Shown piece after piece: positions 8,682-17,930 of a stretch of 64,000 bases of DNA. The notes under the pieces are model-generated. The model had not been told where the DNA came from, did not search any database, and saw nothing but the letters and a program-made list of their open reading frames with translations. The stretch's first letter is position 1. Every line of letters starts with the position of its first letter. A program made the position numbers and the translations under genes. This stretch comes from Serratia oryzae (GTDB lineage Bacteria; Pseudomonadota; Gammaproteobacteria; Enterobacterales; Enterobacteriaceae). The stretch is taken from contig NZ_MOXD01000001.1 of NCBI RefSeq assembly GCF_001976145.1, positions 248,001 through 312,000 on the forward strand, written 5' to 3'.

Positions 8682-11600
8682 GTGAAATCTCCGCTCGCGG
8701 CTCTTTCAGCTCCATTGGCTGACTTGATGCTCCGTGATCAACAGCGTCTGCAACGCCGGTTGCAGGGCGCGCGAAAGGTCAAAAATCCCGAGGCTCAACA
8801 GGCGGTGGCTAACGAAATAGCCAGTGATATCGCTCAGGCGTTGCAGAAAGTGCAGGCGCGTGCGGCGTCCCGCCCGAAAATCACTTACCCGGAAAGCCTG
8901 CCGGTCAGCCAGAAGAAACAGGACATCCTTAACGCCATTCGCGATCATCAGGTGGTGATCGTGGCCGGTGAAACCGGTTCGGGCAAAACCACCCAGTTGC
9001 CGAAAATCTGCCTGGAGCTTGGGCGCGGGGTGAAAGGGCTGATCGGCCACACCCAGCCGCGCCGCTTGGCGGCACGAACCGTTGCCAACCGCATTGCCGA
9101 TGAGCTGGAAACCCCGCTGGGCGGCACTGTGGGCTATAAAGTGCGCTTTAACGATCAGGTGGGGGAAAACACGCTGGTCAAGCTGATGACCGACGGCATC
9201 CTGCTGGCCGAGATCCAGCAGGATCGGCTATTGATGCAGTACGACACCCTGATCATCGATGAAGCACACGAACGCAGCCTGAACATCGATTTTATTCTGG
9301 GCTATCTGCGCGAACTGTTGCCTAAGCGCCCGGATCTGAAGGTGATCATCACCTCGGCCACCATCGATCCGCAGCGTTTTTCGCGCCATTTCAATCATGC
9401 GCCGATTATTGAAGTTTCAGGCCGTACCTATCCGGTAGAGGTGCGTTACCGGCCGGTGGTAGATGATGCCGACGACACCGAACGCGATCAACTGCAGGCA
9501 ATTTTTGATGCGGTCGATGAACTGGGCCGGGAAGGGCCGGGTGATATTCTGATCTTTATGAGCGGCGAGCGCGAAATCCGCGATACCGCCGATGCGTTGA
9601 ACAAGCTGAACCTGCCGCACACTGAAGTGCTGCCGCTGTATGCGCGCTTGTCGAATAGCGAACAGAACCGGGTATTCCAGTCTCACCATGGTCGCCGCAT
9701 TGTGCTGGCCACCAACGTGGCGGAAACATCGCTGACCGTGCCGGGCATCAAATATGTGATCGATCCGGGAACCGCGCGCATCAGCCGCTACAGCTTCCGC
9801 ACCAAAGTACAGCGCCTGCCGATCGAACCGGTTTCACAGGCTTCGGCCAACCAGCGTAAAGGCCGCTGCGGGCGCGTTTCTGACGGGATCTGTATTCGCC
9901 TGTATTCAGAGCAGGATTTCCTGTCGCGCCCGGAGTTTACCGATCCGGAAATTCTGCGCACCAACCTGGCTTCGGTTATTTTGCAGATGACTTCGCTGGG
10001 GCTAGGGGATATTGCGGCTTTCCCGTTTGTCGAAGCGCCGGATAAGCGCAATATTCAGGATGGCGTGCGGCTGCTGGAGGAGTTGGGGGCGATCAAAACC
10101 GCCGTTAACGGCCATTACCAGCTTACGCCACAGGGCCGCCAACTGGCACAATTGCCGATCGACCCGCGCCTGGCGCGCATGATATTGGAAGCCCAGAAGA
10201 GCGGCAGCGTGCGTGAGGTGATGATCATTACCTCTGCGCTGTCGATCCAGGATCCGCGCGAGCGGCCGATGGATAAACAGCAGGCGTCAGATGAAAAACA
10301 CCGCCGTTTCGCCGACAAAGACTCTGATTTCATGGCGTTCGTCAATCTGTGGGATTACCTGAAAGAGCAGCAGAAGGAGCACTCCTCCAGTCAGTTTCGC
10401 CGCCTGTGCCGCAACGATTTCCTTAACTATCTGCGCGTGCGCGAATGGCAGGATATCTACACCCAACTGCGCCAAGTGGTTAAGGAACTGGGCCTGCCGG
10501 TCAACAGCGTGCCTTCAGACTACCGCAGCATACATACCGCACTGCTGACGGGCTTACTGTCGCACGTCGGGCAGAAAGATGCCGACAAGCAAGAGTTTAC
10601 CGGTGCGCGCAACGCCCGTTTCGCCATTTTCCCCGGTTCGGGCTTATTCAAGAAACCGCCGAAGTGGGCAATCGTGGCCGAACTGGTGGAAACCAGCCGC
10701 CTGTGGGGGCGCATTGCCGCGCGAATTGAACCGGAATGGATCGAACCGCTGGCGCAGCACTTGGTGAAACACCATTACAGCGAACCGCACTGGTCGAAAT
10801 CCCAAGGGGCGGTGATGGCCAGCGAAAAAGTTACGCTGTTCGGTTTGCCGATCGTCGCGGCGCGCGCGGTGAATTACAGCACCATTGATCCACTGCTGTG
10901 CCGCGAACTGTTTATCCGCCATGCGCTGGTGGAAGGGGATTGGCAGACGCGCCACGCCTTCTTTGCTGCCAACCTGAAGTTGCGTGCCGAAGTGGAAGAG
11001 CTGGAGCATAAATCGCGCCGCCGCGACATTCTGGTGGACGATGAAACGCTGTTCAGTTTCTATGACCAGCGCGTTCCTGGCGACGTGGTCTCCGGGCGCC
11101 ATTTCGATAACTGGTGGAAAACGGCCTCCAAGCAAACGCCAGATCTGCTCAACTTCGAAAAAGCGATGTTGATCAAGGATGGTGCCAATAAGGTCAGTGC
11201 GCTGGATTATCCGAACACCTGGTATCAGGGCGACCTTAAGCTGCGCCTGACTTACCAGTTTGAGCCTGGTACCGATGCGGATGGGGTGACGGTGCATATT
11301 CCGTTGCCGATCCTCAATCAGGTGGAGGCGGCCGGTTTTGAATGGCAGATCCCCGGGATTCGTCGTGAGCTGATCATTGCCCTGATCAAATCGTTGCCGA
11401 AGCCGGTGCGGCGCAATTTCGTGCCAGCGCCTAACTACGCCGAGGCATTTCTGGGGCGCGCTACGCCCTTGGAGATGCCGCTGCTGGACTCACTGGAACG
11501 CGAATTACGTCGTATGACCGGCGTGACGGTGTCACGTGAAGATTGGCAATGGGATCAGGTGCCCGATCATCTTAAAATGACTTTCCGCGTGGTGGGCGAA

Positions 11601-12569
11601 AAGCACAAAACGCTGCGTGAAGGCAAAGACCTGATGACGTTGAAACTGCAACTGAAAGAGCAGGTGCAGGAAACGTTGTCGGCGGTGGCGGACGACGGCA
11701 TTGAGCAGAGCAACCTGCATATCTGGAGCTTTGGCAAATTGCCCGAGTTTTATGAGCAGAAGCGCGGTGGTTACTCCGTCAAAGCTTATCCGGCATTGGT
11801 GGATGAGAAAGACAGCGTGGCGATCCGCCTGTTCGACAGTGAGCAGGAACAGCGGCAAGCCATGTGGCAGGGAACGCGCCGCCTGCTGCTGCTGAATATT
11901 CCGTCGCCCATCAAGTATCTGCATGAAAAACTGCCGAATAAGGCCAAGCTGGGGCTGTATTTCAACCCGTATGGCAAAGTGTTGGAGTTGATCGATGACT
12001 GTATCTCATGTGGTATCGATAAGCTGATTGCCGAGCACGGTGGGCTGGTGTGGCAGGAAGAAAACTTTGCCCGGCTGCAGGAGTTGGTGCGTGCGGAGTT
12101 GAACGACACGGTGGTGGACGTGGCCAAGCAGGTAGAACAGATCCTGACCACGGTGTTTAACATCAATAAGCGTCTGAAGGGCCGGGTGGATATCTCGCAG
12201 GCGCTGGCGCTTGCAGATATTAAAGCCCAGCTTGGTGGCCTGATTTACCGCGGGTTTGTCACTAATAACGGTTTTCACCGTCTTGCGGACACCCTGCGCT
12301 ATTTGCAGGCTATAGAACGGCGCTTGGAGAAATTGGCCGTCGATTCGCCGCGGGATCGGGCGCAGATGTGGCGGGTGGAGCAGGTACAACAGGCTTGGCA
12401 GCAGTGGCTGAACAAACTGCCGCCGAAGCGCCAGCAGGATGAAGAAGTGAAAGCCGTGCGTTGGATGATCGAAGAGTTGCGCGTTAGCCTGTTTGCGCAG
12501 CAGTTGGGCACGCCTTATCCCATTTCTGAGAAGCGTATTCTGCAAATTATCGAACAGCTTTCGGCGTAA
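8682..12569 (+). CDS. hrpA: ATP-dependent DEAH-box RNA helicase HrpA
   Basis: Cytoplasmic helicase implicated in mRNA processing and ribosome-associated RNA remodelling. From a GTG at 8682 the protein has 1,295 residues, close to E. coli HrpA (1,300). Walker A GETGSGKT is at about 96-103, DEAH at 193-196, SAT at about 225-227 and motif VI QRKGRCGR at 391-398; helicase-associated and OB-fold regions follow and the long DUF3418 C-terminal region is intact. GTG is preferred because AAGGAA lies 8 nt upstream; the reading frame stays open to a TTG at 8637 with no good ribosome site. Flanked by azoR as in E. coli. No sign of damage along its length. Confidence 0.95.
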   Translation: MKSPLAALSAPLADLMLRDQQRLQRRLQGARKVKNPEAQQAVANEIASDIAQALQKVQARAASRPKITYPESLPVSQKKQDILNAIRDHQVVIVAGETGSGKTTQLPKICLELGRGVKGLIGHTQPRRLAARTVANRIADELETPLGGTVGYKVRFNDQVGENTLVKLMTDGILLAEIQQDRLLMQYDTLIIDEAHERSLNIDFILGYLRELLPKRPDLKVIITSATIDPQRFSRHFNHAPIIEVSGRTYPVEVRYRPVVDDADDTERDQLQAIFDAVDELGREGPGDILIFMSGEREIRDTADALNKLNLPHTEVLPLYARLSNSEQNRVFQSHHGRRIVLATNVAETSLTVPGIKYVIDPGTARISRYSFRTKVQRLPIEPVSQASANQRKGRCGRVSDGICIRLYSEQDFLSRPEFTDPEILRTNLASVILQMTSLGLGDIAAFPFVEAPDKRNIQDGVRLLEELGAIKTAVNGHYQLTPQGRQLAQLPIDPRLARMILEAQKSGSVREVMIITSALSIQDPRERPMDKQQASDEKHRRFADKDSDFMAFVNLWDYLKEQQKEHSSSQFRRLCRNDFLNYLRVREWQDIYTQLRQVVKELGLPVNSVPSDYRSIHTALLTGLLSHVGQKDADKQEFTGARNARFAIFPGSGLFKKPPKWAIVAELVETSRLWGRIAARIEPEWIEPLAQHLVKHHYSEPHWSKSQGAVMASEKVTLFGLPIVAARAVNYSTIDPLLCRELFIRHALVEGDWQTRHAFFAANLKLRAEVEELEHKSRRRDILVDDETLFSFYDQRVPGDVVSGRHFDNWWKTASKQTPDLLNFEKAMLIKDGANKVSALDYPNTWYQGDLKLRLTYQFEPGTDADGVTVHIPLPILNQVEAAGFEWQIPGIRRELIIALIKSLPKPVRRNFVPAPNYAEAFLGRATPLEMPLLDSLERELRRMTGVTVSREDWQWDQVPDHLKMTFRVVGEKHKTLREGKDLMTLKLQLKEQVQETLSAVADDGIEQSNLHIWSFGKLPEFYEQKRGGYSVKAYPALVDEKDSVAIRLFDSEQEQRQAMWQGTRRLLLLNIPSPIKYLHEKLPNKAKLGLYFNPYGKVLELIDDCISCGIDKLIAEHGGLVWQEENFARLQELVRAELNDTVVDVAKQVEQILTTVFNINKRLKGRVDISQALALADIKAQLGGLIYRGFVTNNGFHRLADTLRYLQAIERRLEKLAVDSPRDRAQMWRVEQVQQAWQQWLNKLPPKRQQDEEVKAVRWMIEELRVSLFAQQLGTPYPISEKRILQIIEQLSA

Positions 12570-12573
12570 ATTT

Positions 12574-12658
12574 AAAATATTTCGAGTTGCCTGTAGACAG
12601 TGAGTGCGCCGCTGTTATGCGCAGGCAATTCGTCTGTAACTTGAAATATAACGAATAG
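12574..12658. repeat. Inverted repeat downstream of hrpA
   Basis: AATATTTCGAGTTGCCTGTAGACAG on the left pairs with CGTCTGTAACTTGAAATATAACGAATA on the right around a short hairpin core (GCGCCGCTGTTATGCGC). The arm ATTTCGAGTTGC resembles the ATTCGAGTTGCA arm of the 2614 element, so this may be a third, degenerate member. It lacks a U-tract but could contribute to the end of the hrpA transcript. Confidence 0.5.
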
Positions 12659-13239
12659 TGGTCACTTCTCTCGCGGCCCTGATACGGGCCTTACCAAATG
12701 CTATGAATACTAGGCAATTTTAATCCATGCAAAATTTCAAGTCGGTTATACTTCTAACGTATATCGATAACGATAGCCTTTTCATAATTAGCGTCATAAT
12801 CTTTTTTAATCACATTTAGCAATATCATTGTCAGATAACCCAGAAGCAAGACAAAATGTGATTATTATCAATATTTGCGATATCTTGTTTCAAATTTAAT
12901 CGGATGGTTAGCATTTATATGTTACTTTATAGGACTTTTCTGGTGCTCGTCTGAGAGGCGAGTAAACGTAACAGGTTGAAAATGATTATAAAACTCGGTG
13001 GTTATACTAAATTCTGGTAATTAATTTGAGGCGAAAATCACATTAAAAATGAGTCGTCATTCAGAAAGATAAATGGGCTAAATCTAGTCATTTTCGTCTC
13101 AAAATAAGGCTTTAATGCCGGTGCGAAAAATAATTAGAGTGGCTTGCCGGTGAGAAGTGTGAGCAGTTAATACCAAGTAACTTGGGGCATGAGTAGAATA
13201 TTGTCCTTTTTTAGTTTGTATTTAAACAGGAACATTCGT
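12659..13239. other. AT-rich gene-free stretch with a 13-bp palindrome
   Basis: No credible coding region is seen. The sequence is clearly more AT-rich than its neighbours. CCAAGT-A-ACTTGG at 13173-13185, about 55 bp before the outer-membrane protein start, is a perfect dyad that could be an operator for that gene pair. Confidence 0.4.
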
Positions 13240-14055
13240 ATGCAGGGTATTTATCGTCAAAGGAAATATGGCTCTATATTGGCATTAGGGATTATTGGTT
13301 CATTCATCCCTATGGCACAGGCTGCAGGAGTCATAAAAGAGGTAAATGATAATCAATGGCATTATGAGTTTACGCCTTATATTTGGGCTACGGGGCAAAG
13401 TGGTACCCTTGGTGTTGATAACGGCCCCGGTAATGGCCAGACATTCGACCAGAGCTTCTCCGATATCTGGGATCGTATGGATATTGGAGGCATGGCGGCT
13501 TTTGAAGCTCGCTACAACCGCTGGGGTATATTGCTGGATGGCATTTACCTGAGAGTCTCTGATCACGCGGGCATTTCTGCCCCCAATGGGTTTGTTAGCC
13601 TTTCTGCAAACGGAAGAGTTACGCAACAGCAGTACGCTGCCGCCGGTTATTACCGAGCCATTGATGGCCAGACAACCTTGGATGCCCTAGTAGGGTTGCG
13701 TTACAACGTCGTCAGTTGGGATATCGATGCTCAACTGGCTTCACCACTATTCCCTGGCCTATCTCTCTCCCGCAATTTTTCAGAACGCAAGCATTGGCTA
13801 GATCCCTATGCCGGTGTAAGGGTTACGCACAATTTCGATCAGCAATGGAGCATCGTTGGCTATGCAGACATCGGTGGAGCCAGTGCAGGCTCAAACCTGA
13901 CATGGCAACTCCTTGGCGGAGTGAATTATGCCTTTAGCCCTAACGTGATTGGCAAGTTGGGATACCGCTATGTATCCATCAATTATCGTAATGAAGGTTT
14001 TATTTATGATGTAGCGACATCCGGTTTTTATACCGGAGTCGGTATTGCCTGGTAA
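13240..14055 (+). CDS. Putative outer-membrane beta-barrel protein
   Basis: Unnamed 271-residue exported protein. From the ATG at 13240 (AGGA 8 nt upstream) a signal peptide MQGIYRQRKYGSILALGIIG...PMAQA is followed by a mature region of alternating polar and aromatic strands: WHYEFTPYIWATGQSG, RYNRWGILLDGIYLRV, QYAAAGYYRAIDG, TLDALVGLRYNV, WLDPYAGVRVTHNF, WSIVGYADIGG, WQLLGGVNYAF, VIGKLGYRYVSINY. It ends GFYTGVGIAW with the terminal aromatic typical of Bam-assembled barrels; eight to ten strands seem likely. I do not recognise a specific family. It is 67 bp upstream of a secreted alkyl sulfatase in the same direction, with the only clear terminator after that gene, so the pair is probably one transcript. 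A role in substrate passage is inference only. An upstream start at 13189 lacks support. Confidence 0.75.
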   Translation: MQGIYRQRKYGSILALGIIGSFIPMAQAAGVIKEVNDNQWHYEFTPYIWATGQSGTLGVDNGPGNGQTFDQSFSDIWDRMDIGGMAAFEARYNRWGILLDGIYLRVSDHAGISAPNGFVSLSANGRVTQQQYAAAGYYRAIDGQTTLDALVGLRYNVVSWDIDAQLASPLFPGLSLSRNFSERKHWLDPYAGVRVTHNFDQQWSIVGYADIGGASAGSNLTWQLLGGVNYAFSPNVIGKLGYRYVSINYRNEGFIYDVATSGFYTGVGIAW

Positions 14056-14122
14056 GGATTCGCAGCAGAATTAATCGTAAATCACACCGTTTAACAGGTT
14101 GTTGTTTCTTAAGGAACTTGCT

Positions 14123-16219
14123 ATGAAACTGAGCAAAATTGCACGATTTACAGCCCTCATCATCGCGGCTAATGCCCTCGGTCTTGCGCATGCCGCCACT
14201 GATGCACACTTCCACCCACAGGGGAAGCCACCGTCAAAGTTTACTATTGAACTGTATAATCAGGCGAAAAAGGCGTTACCTTTTGAAGATACTCGTGATT
14301 TTGAAGAGTCGCAAAAGGGGTTGATAGCTAAGCCTTCTTTTACCAAGATCATGGCGGATGCTGGAAACGTAGCCTGGGATATGGGGAGCTATGAGTTCCT
14401 GTTACAAGGTAAAGATTTTACCAGTATTAATCCGTCGTTACAGCGCCAGGCGGTGCTCAATATGGCTTATGGCCTGTATGAAGTGGTGCCTGGTCGTATC
14501 TATCAGGTCCGTGGGTTTGATCTGGCGAATATGACACTGATTAAAGGTGATACCGGCTGGATTATTTTCGACCCGCTGACGGCAAAAGAAACTGCGGCGG
14601 CGGCACTGGCGTTCGCAAATGAGAAATTGGGCAAGCGGCCCGTGGTAGCAGTAGTCTTTTCCCACTCGCATGTCGATCACTTTGGTGGGGTTCGCGGTGT
14701 AGTTGATGAAAAAGATGTGCAAAGCGGCAAGGTTCCTATTATTGCTCCAGAACATTTTATGCAAGCGGCGATCTCTGAAAACGTATTTTCCGGCAATGCC
14801 ATGTCTCGACGGGTTCAGTATCAATATGGCGTGTTGCTCGATCGCAGCCCATTTGGCCATGTTGATCAGGCTATTGGTAAGAATGTTGCCAATGGTAATA
14901 CTGGTTTGATCGCGCCGACACGTATTATCAGTAAAGATTTTGAGGATCTGACAATCGATGGGGTCGAAATGGTGTTCCAGAATACCCCCGATACTGAAGC
15001 ACCTGCGGAAATGAATACCTACTTTCCGCAGTTTAAAGCGTTCTGGGCGGCAGAGAATGTCACTGGCACTATCCACAACATCTATACGCTACGCGGTGCT
15101 GAAATTCGTAACGCGCTGAACTGGTCGAAACAAATCAACAACGCCCTCTACAAATTCGGTGACGATGTACAGGTAATGTTCGCCTCTCACAGTTGGCCTC
15201 GTTGGGGCAATGAACGTGTTCAGGAAGTGCTGAGAGCACAGCGCGATCTGTATGCCAATATGAATAATCAGGTGCTGCATTATGCTAACCAGGGCGTAAC
15301 GATTAATGAAATTCATAATGTTTATCAGGCGCCTGCCAGTTTACAACGCCAATGGGCCGCGCGTAGCTATCATGGCTCCGAAGGGCATAATACCCGGGGT
15401 ATCATCAACCGTTATTTAGGCTACTGGGACGGTAACCCAGCCACATTAGTTCCTTTATCACCGCGTGAGTCTGCACCGCTCTATGTGGAGATGATGGGAG
15501 GAGCCGCCAAGATCCTGGCTAAAGGTAAAGAGTTGAATGAACAGGGTAAATATCTGGAAGCTACCGAGATACTCAATAAACTGGTTTATGCTGAGCCTAA
15601 AAATCAGGATGCCAGAAATATGCTGGCTGACGCATTTGAGCAACTGGGTTATCAGAAAGAGAGTACCAGTGTGCGCAATAGTTTCCTGCAAGCGGCCTAT
15701 GAGCTGCGAACGGGCTTACCTCAAGCTTTGGCACCTAGAGCGACCGGGCCGGATGTGATCAGAGCGCTATCAACAGGGCTTTGGCTTGATTTCTTAGCAA
15801 TCAGTATCGATAGCCAACGGGCAGATGGTATGAATTTCACCATCAACCTGGTCACACCGGATAATAATGAGAAATACCTCATAGAGATGAGTAATGCGAC
15901 GTTGACGAATATCGCCAACTACCAGGCTAAAAAACCTACGTTGACCATTACTATCAACCGTTCAGACCTCAACAGTATCATGATGGGGGCAAGCACATTC
16001 GAAGCGTTGGAAACCGCAGGCAAGGCCAAGTTTGAGGGGGATCGTTCCGCCTACGAAAAAATTAAGAGTATCCTGGTCAAGTTCACGCCAAACTTCGAAA
16101 TCATGCCAGGTACGTTAAATGCCAGCCCGACACCGGCATCAGGCAATAGTCGCAATACCGCACCTGTTTATGAGGCTAAACCTTTCGAGTACATTATTTA
16201 TTCTGCGGAGGAAGATTAA
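14123..16219 (+). CDS. Secreted alkyl sulfatase, SdsA1/YjcS/BDS1-like
   Basis: Metallo-beta-lactamase-fold hydrolase expected to release sulfate from primary alkyl sulfates such as SDS. From the ATG at 14123 (AAGGA upstream) it has 698 residues with a signal peptide ending LAHA|ATD (about residue 24). The binuclear zinc motif HSHVDHFGG starts at about 181; TLRGAEIRNALNWSKQIN and the later HSWPRWG contribute to the catalytic domain as in SdsA1. The middle part (about 455-545) is the alkyl sulfatase dimerisation region, and the C-terminal 130 residues resemble the SCP2-like sterol-carrier domain that binds the hydrophobic chain. Periplasmic or secreted location is inferred. It follows the barrel gene closely and is closed by a strong terminator. 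Family call is firm; natural substrate is unknown. Confidence 0.88.
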   Translation: MKLSKIARFTALIIAANALGLAHAATDAHFHPQGKPPSKFTIELYNQAKKALPFEDTRDFEESQKGLIAKPSFTKIMADAGNVAWDMGSYEFLLQGKDFTSINPSLQRQAVLNMAYGLYEVVPGRIYQVRGFDLANMTLIKGDTGWIIFDPLTAKETAAAALAFANEKLGKRPVVAVVFSHSHVDHFGGVRGVVDEKDVQSGKVPIIAPEHFMQAAISENVFSGNAMSRRVQYQYGVLLDRSPFGHVDQAIGKNVANGNTGLIAPTRIISKDFEDLTIDGVEMVFQNTPDTEAPAEMNTYFPQFKAFWAAENVTGTIHNIYTLRGAEIRNALNWSKQINNALYKFGDDVQVMFASHSWPRWGNERVQEVLRAQRDLYANMNNQVLHYANQGVTINEIHNVYQAPASLQRQWAARSYHGSEGHNTRGIINRYLGYWDGNPATLVPLSPRESAPLYVEMMGGAAKILAKGKELNEQGKYLEATEILNKLVYAEPKNQDARNMLADAFEQLGYQKESTSVRNSFLQAAYELRTGLPQALAPRATGPDVIRALSTGLWLDFLAISIDSQRADGMNFTINLVTPDNNEKYLIEMSNATLTNIANYQAKKPTLTITINRSDLNSIMMGASTFEALETAGKAKFEGDRSAYEKIKSILVKFTPNFEIMPGTLNASPTPASGNSRNTAPVYEAKPFEYIIYSAEED

Positions 16220-16287
16220 TAGAATTACGGCCAGCGAGCTCAGCCTAATCTGGTGAGATGCGTTGGAACGCGCATGCCAGGGTATAA

Positions 16288-16314
16288 AACCACCTGCGTA
16301 ACAGGTGGTTTTTG
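16288..16314 (+). terminator. Rho-independent terminator after the alkyl sulfatase
   Basis: AACCACCTG-CGTAA-CAGGTGGTT (about 16288-16310) followed by TTTTG. It closes the barrel plus alkyl sulfatase unit. The convergent ydgD gene ends 14 bp downstream. Confidence 0.85.
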
Positions 16315-16323
16315 CATGACGGG

Positions 16324-17148
16324 CTAGTCTCTTCCTGCCGCCAACGCCTTCAGCGCTTCACGAATACCGGTAACGGAAAGTGCCCGATTGTCGGCCCGGT
16401 AGCGATCTTCTGCTGCTGGTGCGGAACTCTGAATAGCAATCAACCGCCAGCCATCGTCGGTTTTCAGTAACAGTGGTGAACCACTGTCGCCTGGTAAGGT
16501 GTCACATTGATGTGATAACACGCCTTTTTGTGCCCAACCGGTTACTTTACAGCCTTGGTGACCATAGAGATTGTCCAAATGGTCTTCTGGATAGCCCGCC
16601 TGAGTAATCAGGCGTTTCGTCTTTTTCAAAGCCTGAGTTAATGCTTTACTGTCGCCTTGCCACAGCGGCAGCGGTTTAATCGGCAAAACATTCTGATCTT
16701 TCAGCCGAATCAATGCAAAATCGTAAGCGGCGGCGGCAGGAGGCACGATCCAACCATCACCATCGGGTTTGAGCTTTTTACCTAGTTTCTGATCAACCAG
16801 CGTTTCAATATTCTCCGTCTGGTATTGCCAACCGTTGCTGTTGGAAACAAAGCGCAGGGTCACCGCCTTATCCAGATGCCCCGGTGGTGCCAGTACGCAG
16901 TGGCCTGCAGTGAGCGCCAGATGCGGAGAGATCAGCGTTGCGGTGCACAGGTTACCGCTGGCGGTTTCGACCTGACCAATGGCCTGCCATGGCCATCCGC
17001 TGGTTTCTGCTACTTTGATGCGTTCATCTTTACCGAAAAATAAGCGGGTTTGATCTGCCCCAGGCGCATCAGAAGGACTGTCAGCGTGGGCAGCACAGGA
17101 TAAAGCCAATGGAAATGAACACAGCAACAGCAAAACGGATATGCGCAT
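16324..17148 (-). CDS. ydgD: Exported trypsin-like serine protease YdgD
   Basis: Predicted periplasmic chymotrypsin-fold protease of 274 residues. The signal [22 protein letters not shown] precedes the mature domain. The catalytic triad is visible: His83 in LTAGHC, Asp143 in [10 protein letters not shown], Ser222 in LPGDSGSP. Cysteine pairs 68/84 and 200/215 fit conserved disulfides of this fold. The ATG at 17148 is preferred to one at 17181 because the signal peptide starts there and the longer form has no ribosome site. In E. coli ydgD sits beside asr, and the same pairing is kept here; the substrate is not known from sequence. Confidence 0.85.
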   Translation of the reverse strand: MRISVLLLLCSFPLALSCAAHADSPSDAPGADQTRLFFGKDERIKVAETSGWPWQAIGQVETASGNLCTATLISPHLALTAGHCVLAPPGHLDKAVTLRFVSNSNGWQYQTENIETLVDQKLGKKLKPDGDGWIVPPAAAAYDFALIRLKDQNVLPIKPLPLWQGDSKALTQALKKTKRLITQAGYPEDHLDNLYGHQGCKVTGWAQKGVLSHQCDTLPGDSGSPLLLKTDDGWRLIAIQSSAPAAEDRYRADNRALSVTGIREALKALAAGRD

Positions 17149-17265
17149 AGGTTTATTGCCTGACAAGTACAAATTTTCCATAAATACGATGAATGCTAAC
17201 TATAGACTGATTTAACATTCACGAGGATGGCCAGCCATTGATTTCCTGATAAAAATAACGGGAAA

Positions 17266-17346
17266 TTAAAGATAAAAGAAAGCAGCGATTAATCCGCAAA
17301 CGATCAGGGTGCCCAGGATGATCTCAAACAAGTAGCGACGCAGCAT
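17266..17346 (-). CDS. ydgU: Small membrane protein YdgU
   Basis: A 26-codon ORF, MLRRYLFEIILGTLIVCGLIAAFFYL in two halves: a basic N-terminus (MLRRYLFE) then one hydrophobic helix (IILGTLIVCGLIAAFFYL). AGGGGA lies about 9 nt before the ATG. Its place, directly downstream of asr on the same strand, is that of E. coli ydgU, a small inner-membrane protein detected under acid conditions. An intrinsic terminator separates it from asr, so expression would need read-through or its own promoter. Function is unknown. The short length lowers certainty, but size, topology, ribosome site and synteny agree. Confidence 0.75.
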   Translation of the reverse strand: MLRRYLFEIILGTLIVCGLIAAFFYL

Positions 17347-17365
17347 AGTGACAATCCCCTGATAG

Positions 17366-17390
17366 AAAAACACCCGGCGAACCGGGTGTT
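17366..17390 (-). terminator. Rho-independent terminator between asr and ydgU
   Basis: AACACCCGG-CGAA-CCGGGTGTT (17369-17390) followed on the minus strand by TTTTTC. It ends the asr message about 48 bp after its stop and 20 bp before ydgU. Confidence 0.85.
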
Positions 17391-17438
17391 GAGCAAATCT
17401 AGCCAGAACGGGTGAGGGTGCTCCACGGCACGTTGCCA

Positions 17439-17657
17439 TCAAGCAGCTGGAGTTGCTGTTTTTTTGTGATGCTTTTTAGCGGCCTGGGCTTTTTGCTCAG
17501 TAGCTTTCTTAGCGTGATGTTTTTTCGCGTGAATGGTTTTAGCCGGTGCCGCCTGAGTCGTGGTTGCGCCAGACGCTGGGGCCATAGTATCCGCGGCGAA
17601 AACGACAGAAGACAAACTCATTGCAGCGGCAACAGTCAGAGCGAATAATTTTTTCAT
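17439..17657 (-). CDS. asr: Acid-shock protein Asr
   Basis: Short basic periplasmic protein strongly induced at low pH in enterobacteria. The 72 residues comprise a signal peptide, [23 protein letters not shown], and a mature part rich in Ala, Lys and His with AKKHHAKKA and [11 protein letters not shown] motifs, the typical Asr composition. GAGGGG lies 8 nt upstream of the ATG. A near-consensus RstA box is found about 105 bp upstream and the rstAB genes lie 4-6 kb away, consistent with the known RstA control of asr. Followed by its own terminator and ydgU. Confidence 0.93.
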   Translation of the reverse strand: MKKLFALTVAAAMSLSSVVFAADTMAPASGATTTQAAPAKTIHAKKHHAKKATEQKAQAAKKHHKKTATPAA

Positions 17658-17762
17658 CGTGGACCCCTCAAATTATGGTTTATGTTTCAATCCCTCTGCG
17701 GGGCTGTTGAAAGAATCTTATGCAATGAGTGGAATACTTTCCGTGAGTGATTGGTTTCAGCT

Positions 17763-17776
17763 TGTAACCTAATGTA
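17763..17776 (-). promoter_or_regulatory. RstA box upstream of asr
   Basis: On the minus strand TACATTAGGTTACA matches the published RstA consensus TACATNTNGTTACA at 11 of 12 fixed positions. A possible -10 TAAGAT (17715-17720) lies downstream with a poor -35, which suits an activator-dependent promoter. Confidence 0.7.
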
Positions 17777-17930
17777 CAAATAACTTATTTTCTTTTTTAG
17801 TTACAACATACATAGAACGGTGATCGCCCCAAGCTTTTGCCGCTTCTATGCTATTGGAAAGAAACTGCTCTCTGATATTTTGTGGGTCTAACAGTAGGTA
17901 AAGGCACGGTATTACCCGTGCCGGAAGAGA

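Noticed and set aside
10644-11297. A 217-codon minus-strand frame inside hrpA
   Set aside because: Antisense shadow of a well-conserved helicase gene with biased codon use; composition is not protein-like.
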